Counted from the first letter of the stretch, positions 1 to 7,707 are shown. The stretch: 22,970 bases of DNA from Micavibrio_C sp046294845 (GCA_046294845.1 JBKBNU010000004.1:1-22970), one strand, 5' to 3'. The notes: generated by a model not told the origin, from the letters alone. Program-made: numbers and translations.

Positions 1-121
1 CGACGCCCAGGCCTTAAAGCTTTTTTCTTAAGACCTCCTGCAGCATTTCCTTGTCCAGACTTAAGTCCGCCACCAGCCGTTTCAGCCGGGCGTTCTCTTC
101 CTCCATCTGTTTGTATTTTTT
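1..121. repeat. Terminal direct repeat, copy 1 (probable circularisation overlap)
   Basis: These 121 bases are identical to 22850-22970, as read base by base. A perfect repeat reaching exactly both ends of the sequence is what a k-mer assembler leaves on a circular contig. The repeat lies inside an IS3 element whose orfA (here) and orfB (right edge) join in the proper frame if the ends are merged. The alternative, two separate identical IS copies, requires the sequence to stop by chance inside the second copy. Confidence 0.85.
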
Positions 122-280
122 CATCTCCGACGGCATCATCCCGCCATACTTCTGCTTCCAGCGGTAAAATGTCTGCTCGGATATTCCGGCTTTCCGGCAG
201 ACTTCCCCGACTGACACCCCTGTCTCTGCCTGCTTCAGGACAAAGGCTATCTGGGGCTCCGTAAAACGCTTCTTCTTCAT
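14..280 (-). CDS. IS3-family transposase OrfA (HTH)
   Basis: This 88-residue protein is the DNA-binding half of an IS3-family transposase. The N-terminal helix-turn-helix (about residues 6-45, containing VCRKAGISEQTFYRWK) is the classic IS3 OrfA domain. A leucine-zipper-like helix follows (residues 55-88), used for multimerisation. The start is ATG at 280, preceded by GGAGG with short spacing. It ends at TAA (14-16) just after an A6G slippery run, so ribosomes can shift by -1 into the orfB frame to give the OrfAB transposase. The continuation is found at the right edge of the window (22030-22850). Confidence 0.9.
   Translation of the reverse strand: MKKKRFTEPQIAFVLKQAETGVSVGEVCRKAGISEQTFYRWKQKYGGMMPSEMKKYKQMEEENARLKRLVADLSLDKEMLQEVLRKKL
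20..26 (-). promoter_or_regulatory. Programmed -1 frameshift site (A AAA AAG) between orfA and orfB
   Basis: On the minus strand the heptamer A AAA AAG lies two codons before the orfA stop. Reading on in the -1 frame gives KKALRPGRRKELVDYL, which leads without a stop into orfB at the right edge. This is the known IS3-family mechanism for making the OrfAB fusion. Confidence 0.75.
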
Positions 281-364
281 TCTTTCCTCCGGTTGATTAC
301 GTTAATTTAACCGGATTCTCTCTCATTCAAAATGATCCAATTTTCGGGGGGAATGCCAAATGTG

Positions 365-1666
365 TCATGCCGCCTCTCTGCTAAGATCGCACCACGACAT
401 GACGCCACCCCTGAGGTTGTAAGCATCGCACCCAAGGGCGCATAAATAATTGGCGTAGTAACGGGAATTATCACCTACAGCGCAGACAAGCAGAACTTTC
501 TTACCGGCAGGGAAGGGGTTGTATCCGTTCACAAGGCCGCGGAATGCTTCTTGGGGGACATTGATTGATCCAGGCAACTGACGCATGACGAATGACAGCG
601 GTGTACGCAAGTCGATTATCAGGGGGTGATCTTGCATGAAAGTTTCGAGTTGTTCTGGCCGTACTTCCGGAACAATGGCGCGGGGGTCGTCAATGAACTC
701 GGATATACCATTTTCAATTTTGGGCTCACTGAAAAGTTGTGGGCGGCACGATTTCAGGAAGGAAATATACCATTCCATACGGTCGCAAACGATAAAGACG
801 GCTGATTTACGTTCTGTCAGACTGTCATCAATTGTACGCAGATACTCAATGGCTGCATGGTAATTCGCGCCCGATGATACACCGCATAGAACACCACAGC
901 GACGCGCCAGCACCAGAAGACCGTCAATGGCTTCTTGTTCGCCCACATGGACAAAATCCTGGTAAGCTTCTCGCTTGAATAATTTGCTTTCCCACATTTG
1001 CGAGAGGCTGCGAATACCGGGAATAAATTGATTTTTTTTTGCAACAATGGCAATTGTCTGCATATCAGGATTTTTTACGGTCAGGCGGCGGCTGATACCC
1101 AATGTAGAACCTGTCGTACCCAGTCCGCCGAAGAAGTAGTCAACGCGGGCCAAATCAGCCAGAATTTCCTCCGCCGTTGTTTCCTCGTGATAGGCCGGAT
1201 TTTTGGTATTTGTGAACTGGCTGGGAAAATAAATTTCACCGGGGCGTCCCTTGGCTGTGCGTTCAATCAGATATTGCGGATCATTGCTGTCAGTCGGGTC
1301 AAAACAATCGCTGGCCCCTGCGATTTCTTCAATCTCAGAACCCAAAATTTGTAGAACCTGTTTCTGCTCTTCTACTTTAGCTAATGCACTCACAAGGCAG
1401 AATTTCACGCCGTGCATGCCAGCAATAGCCTGCATGGATTTGGCAGTATTGCCGCTAGAATTTTCATAGATGGTCATGTTGTTAGCCTTGATTGCTTCAA
1501 GGTCATCCTTGATCATACCCCATGCTGTTCGATCTTTGACGGAGCCAAACGGGTTCAGCATCTCTAGCTTTGCATAAAGATCAATATTCTTTAGTCCCGT
1601 AACGGCGGGATCAAGTTTCAGCATCGGTGTATTGCCGATGAGGTCTGTCATTTTTTCTACAATCAT
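365..1666 (-). CDS. SbnA-like PLP enzyme (cysteine synthase fold) fused to a rhodanese domain
   Basis: Residues 1 to about 310 are a fold-type II PLP enzyme of the cysteine synthase/SbnA family. The PLP lysine is K44 in NPFGSVKDR, the substrate loop is SSGNTA (70-75), the phosphate loop is GGLGTTGSTLG (180-190), and SSGAN lies near 264. Residues about 325-433 form a rhodanese domain with a cysteine loop (CAVGDNSR, C395), suggesting a persulfide carrier. The loop is slightly longer than the usual CxxGxR. It is the last gene of a tight operon: ATG follows the preceding stop by 3 nt. In siderophore and EDDS pathways such enzymes make amino-bearing amino acids such as 2,3-diaminopropionate; that role here is inference. 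An assimilatory cysteine synthase is less likely given the neighbours and the fusion. The IS3 end lies about 6 bp beyond the stop. Confidence 0.8.
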   Translation of the reverse strand: MIVEKMTDLIGNTPMLKLDPAVTGLKNIDLYAKLEMLNPFGSVKDRTAWGMIKDDLEAIKANNMTIYENSSGNTAKSMQAIAGMHGVKFCLVSALAKVEEQKQVLQILGSEIEEIAGASDCFDPTDSNDPQYLIERTAKGRPGEIYFPSQFTNTKNPAYHEETTAEEILADLARVDYFFGGLGTTGSTLGISRRLTVKNPDMQTIAIVAKKNQFIPGIRSLSQMWESKLFKREAYQDFVHVGEQEAIDGLLVLARRCGVLCGVSSGANYHAAIEYLRTIDDSLTERKSAVFIVCDRMEWYISFLKSCRPQLFSEPKIENGISEFIDDPRAIVPEVRPEQLETFMQDHPLIIDLRTPLSFVMRQLPGSINVPQEAFRGLVNGYNPFPAGKKVLLVCAVGDNSRYYANYLCALGCDAYNLRGGVMSWCDLSREAA

Positions 1667-1669
1667 GGT

Positions 1670-3157
1670 TTATGCCTCTATTGGTAAATATTTATCGTCC
1701 TGCGCCCAACGGAATCCGCTTTGCTTATCAGGCCACACAGCTGCTTTCTGTGCCACTGGCTGCATCAGGGTTTCCGATTCCACAAAATCCATCATGTAAG
1801 CGGCGGTATTGATGAATACCACCAGATCGCCAAGTTCCGGCATAATATCGGGATAGGTCTTGTTGTATTGCAAAATGTCGTAAGAGACACAGAGATTGCC
1901 GACGTAATATACACCACGTGTATTGACCTGATTACGACCAGGATGGCGGGGAATGATTACGGGATCACATAGCTGTTTGAGATTCTGTGAGTGATTGTTA
2001 GACCGGTTCATCTCCAATCCCACCAGCATTTCACCCCATGTCGATTCCTTGGTAAAGGCCACGCGCCCTACGGTAATACCGCACTGATCCAGCATCCCGC
2101 GCCCTGGTTCGATATATAGTTCTAGCAATGAATCGCGTATCAGGTCAGCCAGCAACACATTACCAAAACTAACACTGCGTTGGTTAAGCCATAAATCAAG
2201 TTCATCGCCCTTGATATGGGAAGGCACATGATTAACAATCAGTGGCGCGCCCGCGACAACGCCATTTACATTCCGGTAGCCGAGGCCGCTGTTGTTCCAC
2301 GTCTGGCTGGGTATCTCTCCCGCCACAGATTTCTTCATAACTTCAAGATAATCATTCCACGCCTCTTCGCTTTCGGCATATTGCACCGAGAAGCCGCCGC
2401 CAATATCCAGGCCGCGCGGCTTTAATCCTTTCTGAAGGGCCAAAAAGGTCATCTGTAGTTGGTTTTCAATGGCAACAGTACGCTGTTCCACGCCTGCACC
2501 GCTGAGATAAAAGGCGAAGCCATGGAAATCAAGCTTATCCTTGTGCTGGACAAGCCAATCGATCACAGCTGGAATGTCACGTGTATGAATACCAAACGTG
2601 CCGTCCTGTGGCGTAAAGCGCATGCGGGATGATTCAAATCCGCCCAACCGCACCATGACACGCGCCTTGCGTGACAAGCCGAGCTTCCCGCGCAGTTCGA
2701 GAATAAGTTGCAATTCAGACATACTATCTGCATTGAGCAAGACATCCAGTTGTAGGCAATTCAAAATATACTCGGCATTTTTAGGGCCGGTGGCCTCAAT
2801 TCGGTCAGGAGAAAAGCCGCAGCTCATGACATGTTTTAGGGATTCCGGTGATGACACATCAATGCCAATACAAAATATGCTGGCACGGCGGACAAGCGCT
2901 CGTGACTTACAGGGCTTACTGGTGAAATAAATCCGACCCCGCATGTGGTTCTTTTTGTAGGTGGCTTCGAAGCTTTGGATATTTTCATCAATATTTTCGG
3001 GAAACATGATGTTCAACGGCGAACCAAATCCATCACACAGATTGTGCAACAATTCAGGCTGATCCAGAAAGCTGCGGATAGACGGGTGAATACGCGGGTG
3101 CAGGCGGGGAATGCTCTGCTGCTCCAGCTGTTCATTGATATTGACTGCTGCCAGCAT
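1670..3157 (-). CDS. Y4yA/SbnH-like PLP-dependent decarboxylase-fold enzyme
   Basis: This is a fold-type III PLP enzyme (alanine racemase/group IV decarboxylase fold) of about 495 residues. Visible motifs are the PLP lysine in YFTSKPCKS (about K81), the phosphate-binding glycines in LDIGGGFSVQY (about 253-255) and EPGRG (about 350). Relatives include diaminopimelate decarboxylase, SbnH of staphyloferrin B synthesis and the Rhizobium Y4yA family, which I recall lying beside a cysteine-synthase-like gene (y4xP). The frame is open to 3211, but ATG at 3157 is preferred: it lies 4 nt after the stop of the ATPase gene and avoids a 50-nt overlap. It is translationally linked to the SbnA-like gene. 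It probably decarboxylates an amino-acid-derived intermediate; the substrate is unknown. Confidence 0.8.
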   Translation of the reverse strand: MLAAVNINEQLEQQSIPRLHPRIHPSIRSFLDQPELLHNLCDGFGSPLNIMFPENIDENIQSFEATYKKNHMRGRIYFTSKPCKSRALVRRASIFCIGIDVSSPESLKHVMSCGFSPDRIEATGPKNAEYILNCLQLDVLLNADSMSELQLILELRGKLGLSRKARVMVRLGGFESSRMRFTPQDGTFGIHTRDIPAVIDWLVQHKDKLDFHGFAFYLSGAGVEQRTVAIENQLQMTFLALQKGLKPRGLDIGGGFSVQYAESEEAWNDYLEVMKKSVAGEIPSQTWNNSGLGYRNVNGVVAGAPLIVNHVPSHIKGDELDLWLNQRSVSFGNVLLADLIRDSLLELYIEPGRGMLDQCGITVGRVAFTKESTWGEMLVGLEMNRSNNHSQNLKQLCDPVIIPRHPGRNQVNTRGVYYVGNLCVSYDILQYNKTYPDIMPELGDLVVFINTAAYMMDFVESETLMQPVAQKAAVWPDKQSGFRWAQDDKYLPIEA

Positions 3158-3161
3158 GATA

Positions 3162-4124
3162 TTATACGGCCTTCTGAAGGAGGTTATCGTCCCACTGATT
3201 TGAAACATCACCGTAACCGGATTTAACCCAGTCCTGCTGCATCAGCTTTTCATGTAGTGCTCGCAGTTTGGCCATGCGTTCCTCTGCCATGATGGCAGGT
3301 TTTTGCGCAGCTTGCTCGATTTTTGTCAGGGCGGCAAGTAGCACATTATCGATATGATCGGCAGATATGGCCTCACCACGCTGGCGCTGTTTTTTTAGAG
3401 TATTCATATAGGGGAGAACCACCAGTGGTGACGCTCCGGTTTTCACCTTGATAAAATCAAGATCATCCTGATCAGTGACTTTGTTGGCGATCAAATGGAT
3501 AAGGCTATCAACGCTCGCCGTGCGCGCCAGATCCATATAGAGATTGTAAACTTCCGCTGATTCAGGGGTTGGCTCGATGATTAGCATGATAGCGTCAAAT
3601 TGCAGATGCAGAGAATAAGCGAAGGCATCGGTGCCCGCGACCATATCCGCAACCACCCATTGATCATTTGGCATAGCAGTGTGGGAAAGAATGTTTTCTG
3701 CCATAAATAAATGCGTATGGTAACAAGCCTGCCCGATTTCTTCCTTTTCGTACGAGCCTACTGTCAGAAGACGCAGGACAGGCTGGTCGCTTACAGACAC
3801 AGCGTAAGGTGCCAGAACAGAATCATTCGCCTCTATAATCACATGCGATCCTGTTCCAGGCGGGGTGGTAGGCAGGAAACTGTTAGCATCCCGGATGCGT
3901 TTATTTTTGCCCTTAAGTTTAGTACGCAGGTCTGCCTGCACATCGGAACGTGCGAGCAGGGTTGCCGGATCAACCTGTACGTCCAGCAACCCTGCCAGAT
4001 TCATGTTCAGGTCAGCATCCATCGCCAGAACATCCGTCTGGCGAACGGCTTGAAGGTAGCGGATAAACAACGCGCTCAGCGTACTTTTTCCTGACCCACC
4101 TTTTCCAACGAATGCGATTTTCAT
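3162..4124 (-). CDS. CooC-like MinD/ArsA-family ATPase
   Basis: This 320-residue P-loop ATPase has a deviant Walker A GKGGSGKST (7-15), an AMDAD segment (about 34-38) and a VADMVAGTDAF switch region recalling DMEAG of CooC. CooC proteins are dimeric ATPases that help insert nickel into carbon monoxide dehydrogenase; relatives serve in other metal-centre or electron-transfer assembly. No CODH, hydrogenase or nitrogenase gene is present here, so the client is unknown. The start has a strong CAGGAGA eight bases upstream. It lies 19 nt after the 208-residue gene, inside the four-gene operon behind the Zur-like operators. A role in delivering a metal or a metal-ligand product is inference. Confidence 0.75.
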   Translation of the reverse strand: MKIAFVGKGGSGKSTLSALFIRYLQAVRQTDVLAMDADLNMNLAGLLDVQVDPATLLARSDVQADLRTKLKGKNKRIRDANSFLPTTPPGTGSHVIIEANDSVLAPYAVSVSDQPVLRLLTVGSYEKEEIGQACYHTHLFMAENILSHTAMPNDQWVVADMVAGTDAFAYSLHLQFDAIMLIIEPTPESAEVYNLYMDLARTASVDSLIHLIANKVTDQDDLDFIKVKTGASPLVVLPYMNTLKKQRQRGEAISADHIDNVLLAALTKIEQAAQKPAIMAEERMAKLRALHEKLMQQDWVKSGYGDVSNQWDDNLLQKAV

Positions 4125-4143
4125 GTTTCTGATCTCCTGTAAT

Positions 4144-4770
4144 TTAAGGTTTCGGCGTGACTGGTATCATAATATTTAGTAACGGTGCCATATTACGATC
4201 CTGTAACAACTGACGGCGCTCTATAGGCTTGAGTGGCAGCATCTCGCGGAAAAGTGCATTCATGGCGGGATCGCGGCATGCTGTTGCCGTGAGAATGCTG
4301 CATGCAGGGCATGATACGCTTTTATAAATATGTGACATCCGGCTGTGCTGGTGGTCACTTATCAGGCCCGCGTGTTCAATATAGCGCGACCAGTCTTTGT
4401 GCAATTTTTTCAGTTCATGTGCATAGTCCTCATCGGATAACGCACGATCCAATGCCAGCGTCATGTAAGCCGCCGCGAAATCAGGCGCATGATCTATCAC
4501 GCCGGAAAGAACCTGCCACAGGATGTTGCTGCGACTTTCCTGTGGGCGCAGATCCCATGGCTGTTTGTCACCCGGATCATAATAATCAACAGGCAACTTG
4601 CCGGTACGTAGGCGCACCAACTCCTCATACGGCCCATGCAGCCCCTGTTGCCGTTCAGGATCATCCTTATCTTCGCTGGCTTTGAAACTCATCAATTCCG
4701 AAATCATTTTTGCCGCTATACCCGCGTTGTCCAGCGCCACTGTGTGCGCCGGGATTAGTTTAAATGCCAT
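4144..4770 (-). CDS. Uncharacterised His/Cys-cluster protein, first gene of the Zur-like operon
   Basis: I do not recognise this 208-residue protein. It is soluble and mostly helical in appearance. Between about residues 137 and 165 it carries a cluster of possible metal ligands: H140, H142, H147, then C154-P-A-C157 and C165. A CPAC pair beside three histidines would suit zinc or iron binding, or a redox disulfide. The start ATG has GAGG upstream. It is the promoter-proximal gene ahead of the CooC-like ATPase and the two PLP enzymes, so it may be a partner or client of the ATPase. Its promoter overlaps the Zur-like palindromes. Function is unknown. Confidence 0.6.
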   Translation of the reverse strand: MAFKLIPAHTVALDNAGIAAKMISELMSFKASEDKDDPERQQGLHGPYEELVRLRTGKLPVDYYDPGDKQPWDLRPQESRSNILWQVLSGVIDHAPDFAAAYMTLALDRALSDEDYAHELKKLHKDWSRYIEHAGLISDHQHSRMSHIYKSVSCPACSILTATACRDPAMNALFREMLPLKPIERRQLLQDRNMAPLLNIMIPVTPKP

Positions 4771-4786
4771 GGTTGATGCCTCAATT

Positions 4787-4837
4787 GTTATAAAGTAACG
4801 ATAAGCGCGTTATAATATAACAATCTGAGTTTGGCAA
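4787..4837 (-). promoter_or_regulatory. Promoter with tandem Zur-like operators
   Basis: On the minus strand TTGCCA (complement of 4832-4837) and TATAAC (complement of 4809-4814) form a -35/-10 pair with 17-bp spacing. GTTATAATATAAC at 4809-4821 is a perfect 6+1+6 inverted repeat matching the core of proteobacterial Zur boxes as I know them. A second copy, GTTATAAAGTAAC (11 of 13 identical), lies at 4787-4799, centres 22 bp apart, or two helical turns. The first overlaps the -10 and the second lies downstream of the predicted start of transcription, ideal for repression. No zur gene is in the window, so a host regulator would be needed. Confidence 0.6.
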
Positions 4838-4844
4838 ATATGCT

Positions 4845-5969
4845 TTACTGAGGCTTTAAAGTAGATTTCGGCACCCCTTTTTGCTCGAGGGTGACGCAAA
4901 CCTCCGCCAAATACTGCTCAAGCCCTATGCCCATACTCTGCGCAGTGCTTTTCCAGCGCTCCATCTCGTGCGGTTGTGCCTTGAGTTTCAGGTCATTAAC
5001 CCGCTCTTTGATGCCGGGGGCCATTGTATGGTGCTGATGCCCTGAATCAGGCTGGTGGTGATAGCCGTGATCGTGCGACATGAGCATCTGTCCACCCAGT
5101 GCCACGGCTACCGTGAGGGCGGCTTGCACAGCGAAGGCATTCAGCTTTTCAGGGCTACTGCGGTAACGGCCACCAAAGACACGATCCCATATCCCGTATG
5201 AAGCCGCCAAGAAAACACCTGACAGTGCAAAGTTCGTGGACGCCGCTATACCGGATGCCATGCCAGCACCCAGAACGGCACCGTAGTGAACGCCATGTCC
5301 AGCAATCCCCGAAAATCCACCCATCGCAATATTGCCACCATATTGGCCGACTTGGTAAAGAAAGGCTTTCGCTCTTTCAGGAAGCTTCTCATACGCGCCC
5401 ATAACTGCCTGATTAACCTGGTGGGGTGCGGCGCTGTACAGGGCGCAGATGCGACCCGTAACCAGCCGTTCAAGCACGCCGCGGCTGGTGTCCTCCTGCT
5501 GGAAGAACGCGACCGCTCTGTGCAAGGGCGCTAAGATTGGTTCTTCCGCCTTGTCAGCAAAATGGAAATCACCCTTCGGATCACCTTGATAGAACGCCAA
5601 GATAGCCTTATCAAGGAAGGCGTCGCGTGCTGTTTTAATCGGTAAACCCAGTGATTGAACCGTAAGCGGCCCTTGCTCAGCCTCGAGAAGGGTTAGGCGA
5701 TGACGCAGGTAAGAGATACCCTCCCGCGTCTCCTGTTCCACTTGTAGTGCTGGTTTCTGCAAGCCTGAGGCTGCAAAGGCTGCCTGCTGACTTAATGTAG
5801 CCATGGGGTAGGGACTGTAACCTTCAATAATTTCACCACCCACAACATAACGCTCAAGCCAGTAACGAGAGAGGGCAACACGGATGACGGCCTCATGCGC
5901 GGGGTTCAATGTTCCGCTGGCGGGATCGGTGGCGACCATCCGCGAAACTTCCTTGTGGAATTTACACAT
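4845..5969 (-). CDS. His-rich, Gly-rich membrane-associated protein of unknown function
   Basis: I do not recognise this 374-residue protein. The first 200 residues look soluble. Residues about 208-262 are a glycine/alanine-rich hydrophobic stretch and 277-296 is a second hydrophobic segment, suggesting membrane association. Directly after it comes a histidine cluster (HDHGYHHQPDSGHQHH, 299-314) with seven histidines in 16 residues, typical of zinc, nickel or copper binding stretches in metal transporters and chaperones. ATG at 5969 has CAGGAG eight bases upstream. It lies 44 nt after the DUF2946-like gene and ends 8 nt before the -35 of the Zur-like promoter, so readthrough into the next operon is possible. 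Confidence 0.6.
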   Translation of the reverse strand: MCKFHKEVSRMVATDPASGTLNPAHEAVIRVALSRYWLERYVVGGEIIEGYSPYPMATLSQQAAFAASGLQKPALQVEQETREGISYLRHRLTLLEAEQGPLTVQSLGLPIKTARDAFLDKAILAFYQGDPKGDFHFADKAEEPILAPLHRAVAFFQQEDTSRGVLERLVTGRICALYSAAPHQVNQAVMGAYEKLPERAKAFLYQVGQYGGNIAMGGFSGIAGHGVHYGAVLGAGMASGIAASTNFALSGVFLAASYGIWDRVFGGRYRSSPEKLNAFAVQAALTVAVALGGQMLMSHDHGYHHQPDSGHQHHTMAPGIKERVNDLKLKAQPHEMERWKSTAQSMGIGLEQYLAEVCVTLEQKGVPKSTLKPQ

Positions 5970-6013
5970 ACAAAAGACTCCTGAATCTGAAAAGAAAATT
6001 TATTTGTTAAGCT

Positions 6014-6361
6014 TCAGATTAGGGTCGGTGGCGCCGTTGCCGGGGGAAGGTAGATGGTATAATGACCGATATATGAGTCAGGTTCTGGAATCGCCTGTGG
6101 CAAGGCGGTGAAAACTACTGGTGCGAAAGCGTGGACTGCCGGAATATCCGCAAAAGACAGAAGTGAAAAAGCACAGGGCTTCTTTTTTTCATGCTCTTTT
6201 ACAGGCTGGCCATCGTGGTCAACCTCAACCGTAATCGGGCCATCAGCACTGCATATCTGCATGAAAGAACTAGCCGATGCTTCCCCCGGCATGAAACCTG
6301 TCGGGATCTTCGCCTGGAAGATAATTGCTAGAAGCAACATTAAGTGTACGTAGTTTTTCAC
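6014..6361 (-). CDS. Small DUF2946-like exported protein
   Basis: This 115-residue protein has a hydrophobic N-terminal signal segment (about residues 5-18), then IPTGFMP, an ICSADG segment and a KKPCAFSLL segment. That spacing of a cysteine near ICxxDG and a later CxF resembles the DUF2946 family, small exported proteins often beside copper or TonB-linked uptake genes. The start is GTG at 6361, with no clear Shine-Dalgarno. An ATG at 6340 is the alternative, but it would remove the lysine of the signal peptide. A good promoter ends only 7 bp before the GTG, so translation may be nearly leaderless. It probably begins the metal-handling cluster. Confidence 0.5.
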   Translation of the reverse strand: MKNYVHLMLLLAIIFQAKIPTGFMPGEASASSFMQICSADGPITVEVDHDGQPVKEHEKKKPCAFSLLSFADIPAVHAFAPVVFTALPQAIPEPDSYIGHYTIYLPPATAPPTLI

Positions 6362-6367
6362 GGAGGG

Positions 6368-6396
6368 ATATAAGAGTCAATTATATGGCAAGTCAA
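6368..6396 (-). promoter_or_regulatory. Sigma-70-type promoter for the DUF2946-like/His-rich pair
   Basis: On the minus strand TTGACT (complement of 6391-6396) and TTATAT (complement of 6368-6373) are separated by exactly 17 bp. No Zur-like palindrome is seen here, unlike the promoter at 4809-4837. Confidence 0.5.
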
Positions 6397-6681
6397 GGTT
6401 TTTATAATTCTGCATTAGAAATTATCTTAAGATCCATCTTTTTTATGCGCGTTTTAGAATCCACTATCTGAGACTTCTAAGTGAAGTGAGGCGATTGCTA
6501 TAGGAATAGCATATGTCTCTGTAATAATTATAGAAACTGAGCTATTTATTTCGATTTTATTGAAGAATAAAATGTACGTTGCATTGCAACATAGAATCGA
6601 TTAGAAGTCCTATCAGGACAAAAACTGTATGTCCTTTTGATTGGCCACCTGATGCCATCGAACCCCTGAAACGAGGTCCGC
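6397..6681. other. AT-rich intergenic region between divergent units
   Basis: No gene is seen in this stretch. It holds an imperfect palindrome, TCTGTAATAATTATAGA (6518-6534), and a small hairpin, GTCCTatcAGGAC (6607-6619), either of which could be an operator. The start of the phosphoesterase at 6682 is set by GAGG at 6673-6676. I could not assign a convincing -35/-10 pair for the rightward genes. Confidence 0.4.
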
Positions 6682-7698
6682 ATGACGCCTAAAGCCCAAT
6701 GCCCTAAAGGGCAGACTTCAAGTGTAAACCCCGCCAATTACTGGACGCTGGTTATTCTCTCCGATATTCATTTTGGTAAAAAATCATCCTCTGCGGACAT
6801 GCTGTTTGAATTTTTGCAGCGGACGAACTGCGATACTCTGATTTTGAACGGCGATATTATTGACGGCTGGCACCTGACTAGCAAACATCATCGCAAGTTT
6901 CCTGAAATGCAGAAGCGGGTGATGGATTTACTCAATGCTCGTATCAAAGACGGGATGAAAGTTATCTATATTCCCGGTAATCACGATGAAGCCCTGCGAA
7001 AGAGGGGGCTTTTTGGAAAGGATTATTTCGGGATTCATTTTGCAGATTCTCTTGTTTATACAGACCGCCGTAATCGGCGGTTTTTTATTTTGCATGGCGA
7101 TCAGTTTGATCCGCAGATCCTGAAAGAAAAAGGCAAGGTTCTCTATCATATTGGGGATTTTGCCTATGACAGCTTGATTGAGCTGAATGCCGTTACATCA
7201 AAAGCCGCGCGTAAGCTCTTAAGTCAGCGATTCTCTATTGCGGCTTATGCGAAGAAAAAAACCAAAAATCTTTTGGGTATCATTGGGAAATTTGAGGATG
7301 CTGTAACCAATTCTGCCGGGAAAGAAGGTGTTGACGGTATTATCTGCGGTCATATCCATCATGCCGAGTTCGAGAAAAAAGGAAAGGTGCTTTACGGCAA
7401 CTCAGGCGACTGGGTTGAAAGCTGCACGGCACTCACATGCGATGAACAAGGCAACTGGCGGGTTGTCCGCTGGCTTGATGAAAGAGAGCGCATAGGGTTG
7501 ACCGATCACCCTGATGAGAATCAGCCTAACCCGTATGCAGAGCAGCGCTCTACAACAGAGCGGCAACTAAGATTATTTCAAAGAATCTGGCCTGCGAAAG
7601 ATCGCTCTGAATTGTTGGCTGATATTCGGTCTCGTCGTGCGGAAGTAGAGCGGATGCAGGAAAAGGTACGGCATAAACAGCATGAACTCAGACTTTAG
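6682..7698 (+). CDS. Metallophosphoesterase of the LpxH/PlcP type
   Basis: This 338-residue calcineurin-like metallophosphoesterase has all the metal-binding motifs: SDIHFG, NGDIIDGW, PGNHDE, LHGDQFD and CGHIHHAEF. The pattern is that of UDP-2,3-diacylglucosamine diphosphatase-like enzymes. In alphaproteobacteria some members (PlcP) are phospholipases C that degrade phospholipids during phosphate starvation. A charged C-terminal tail (about 270-338) is predicted helical and extends beyond the usual catalytic domain. ATG at 6682 has GAGG five bases upstream. A glycosyltransferase gene starts 9 nt after the stop, so the two are one unit. Whether it acts on lipid A precursors or on phospholipids cannot be decided here. 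Confidence 0.75.
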   Translation: MTPKAQCPKGQTSSVNPANYWTLVILSDIHFGKKSSSADMLFEFLQRTNCDTLILNGDIIDGWHLTSKHHRKFPEMQKRVMDLLNARIKDGMKVIYIPGNHDEALRKRGLFGKDYFGIHFADSLVYTDRRNRRFFILHGDQFDPQILKEKGKVLYHIGDFAYDSLIELNAVTSKAARKLLSQRFSIAAYAKKKTKNLLGIIGKFEDAVTNSAGKEGVDGIICGHIHHAEFEKKGKVLYGNSGDWVESCTALTCDEQGNWRVVRWLDERERIGLTDHPDENQPNPYAEQRSTTERQLRLFQRIWPAKDRSELLADIRSRRAEVERMQEKVRHKQHELRL

Positions 7699-7707
7699 GA
7701 CAAAAAT

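Larger units (their letters stand above)
1..358 (-). mobile_element. IS3-family element, orfA-side part (continues from the right edge)
   Basis: This is the 5' portion of an IS3-family insertion sequence read on the minus strand: terminal sequence, orfA and the frameshift zone. The likely outer end is near 358, where the minus strand begins TGGCATTCCCCCCGAAAATT, similar in layout to the TG-start, C-rich inverted repeats common in the family. The other end near 22049 has a partly matching stretch (CGGAAATTGCATC against CGAAAATTGGATC). With the ends joined the element is about 1.15 kb, a normal length. No target duplication could be defined. The exact outer base is uncertain by several nucleotides. 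Confidence 0.75.

Noticed and set aside
817..1354. Overlapping frames within the PLP operon on both strands
   Set aside because: They are shadows of the SbnA-like gene with no ribosome sites or recognisable domains.
365..1666. Housekeeping cysteine synthase (cysK/cysM)
   Set aside because: The rhodanese fusion, Zur-like promoter and pairing with a Y4yA/SbnH-like enzyme point to specialised metabolism. Enzymatic proof is lacking.
1670..3211. Start of the Y4yA-like gene at 3211
   Set aside because: This would overlap the ATPase gene by 50 nt and add an unconserved-looking tail; ATG at 3157, 4 nt after the ATPase stop, fits the operon.
6518..6534. Fur or Zur box upstream of the DUF2946-like and phosphoesterase genes
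   Set aside because: TCTGTAATAATTATAGA is only an imperfect palindrome and does not match the GTTATAATATAAC core; left as an unassigned operator candidate.
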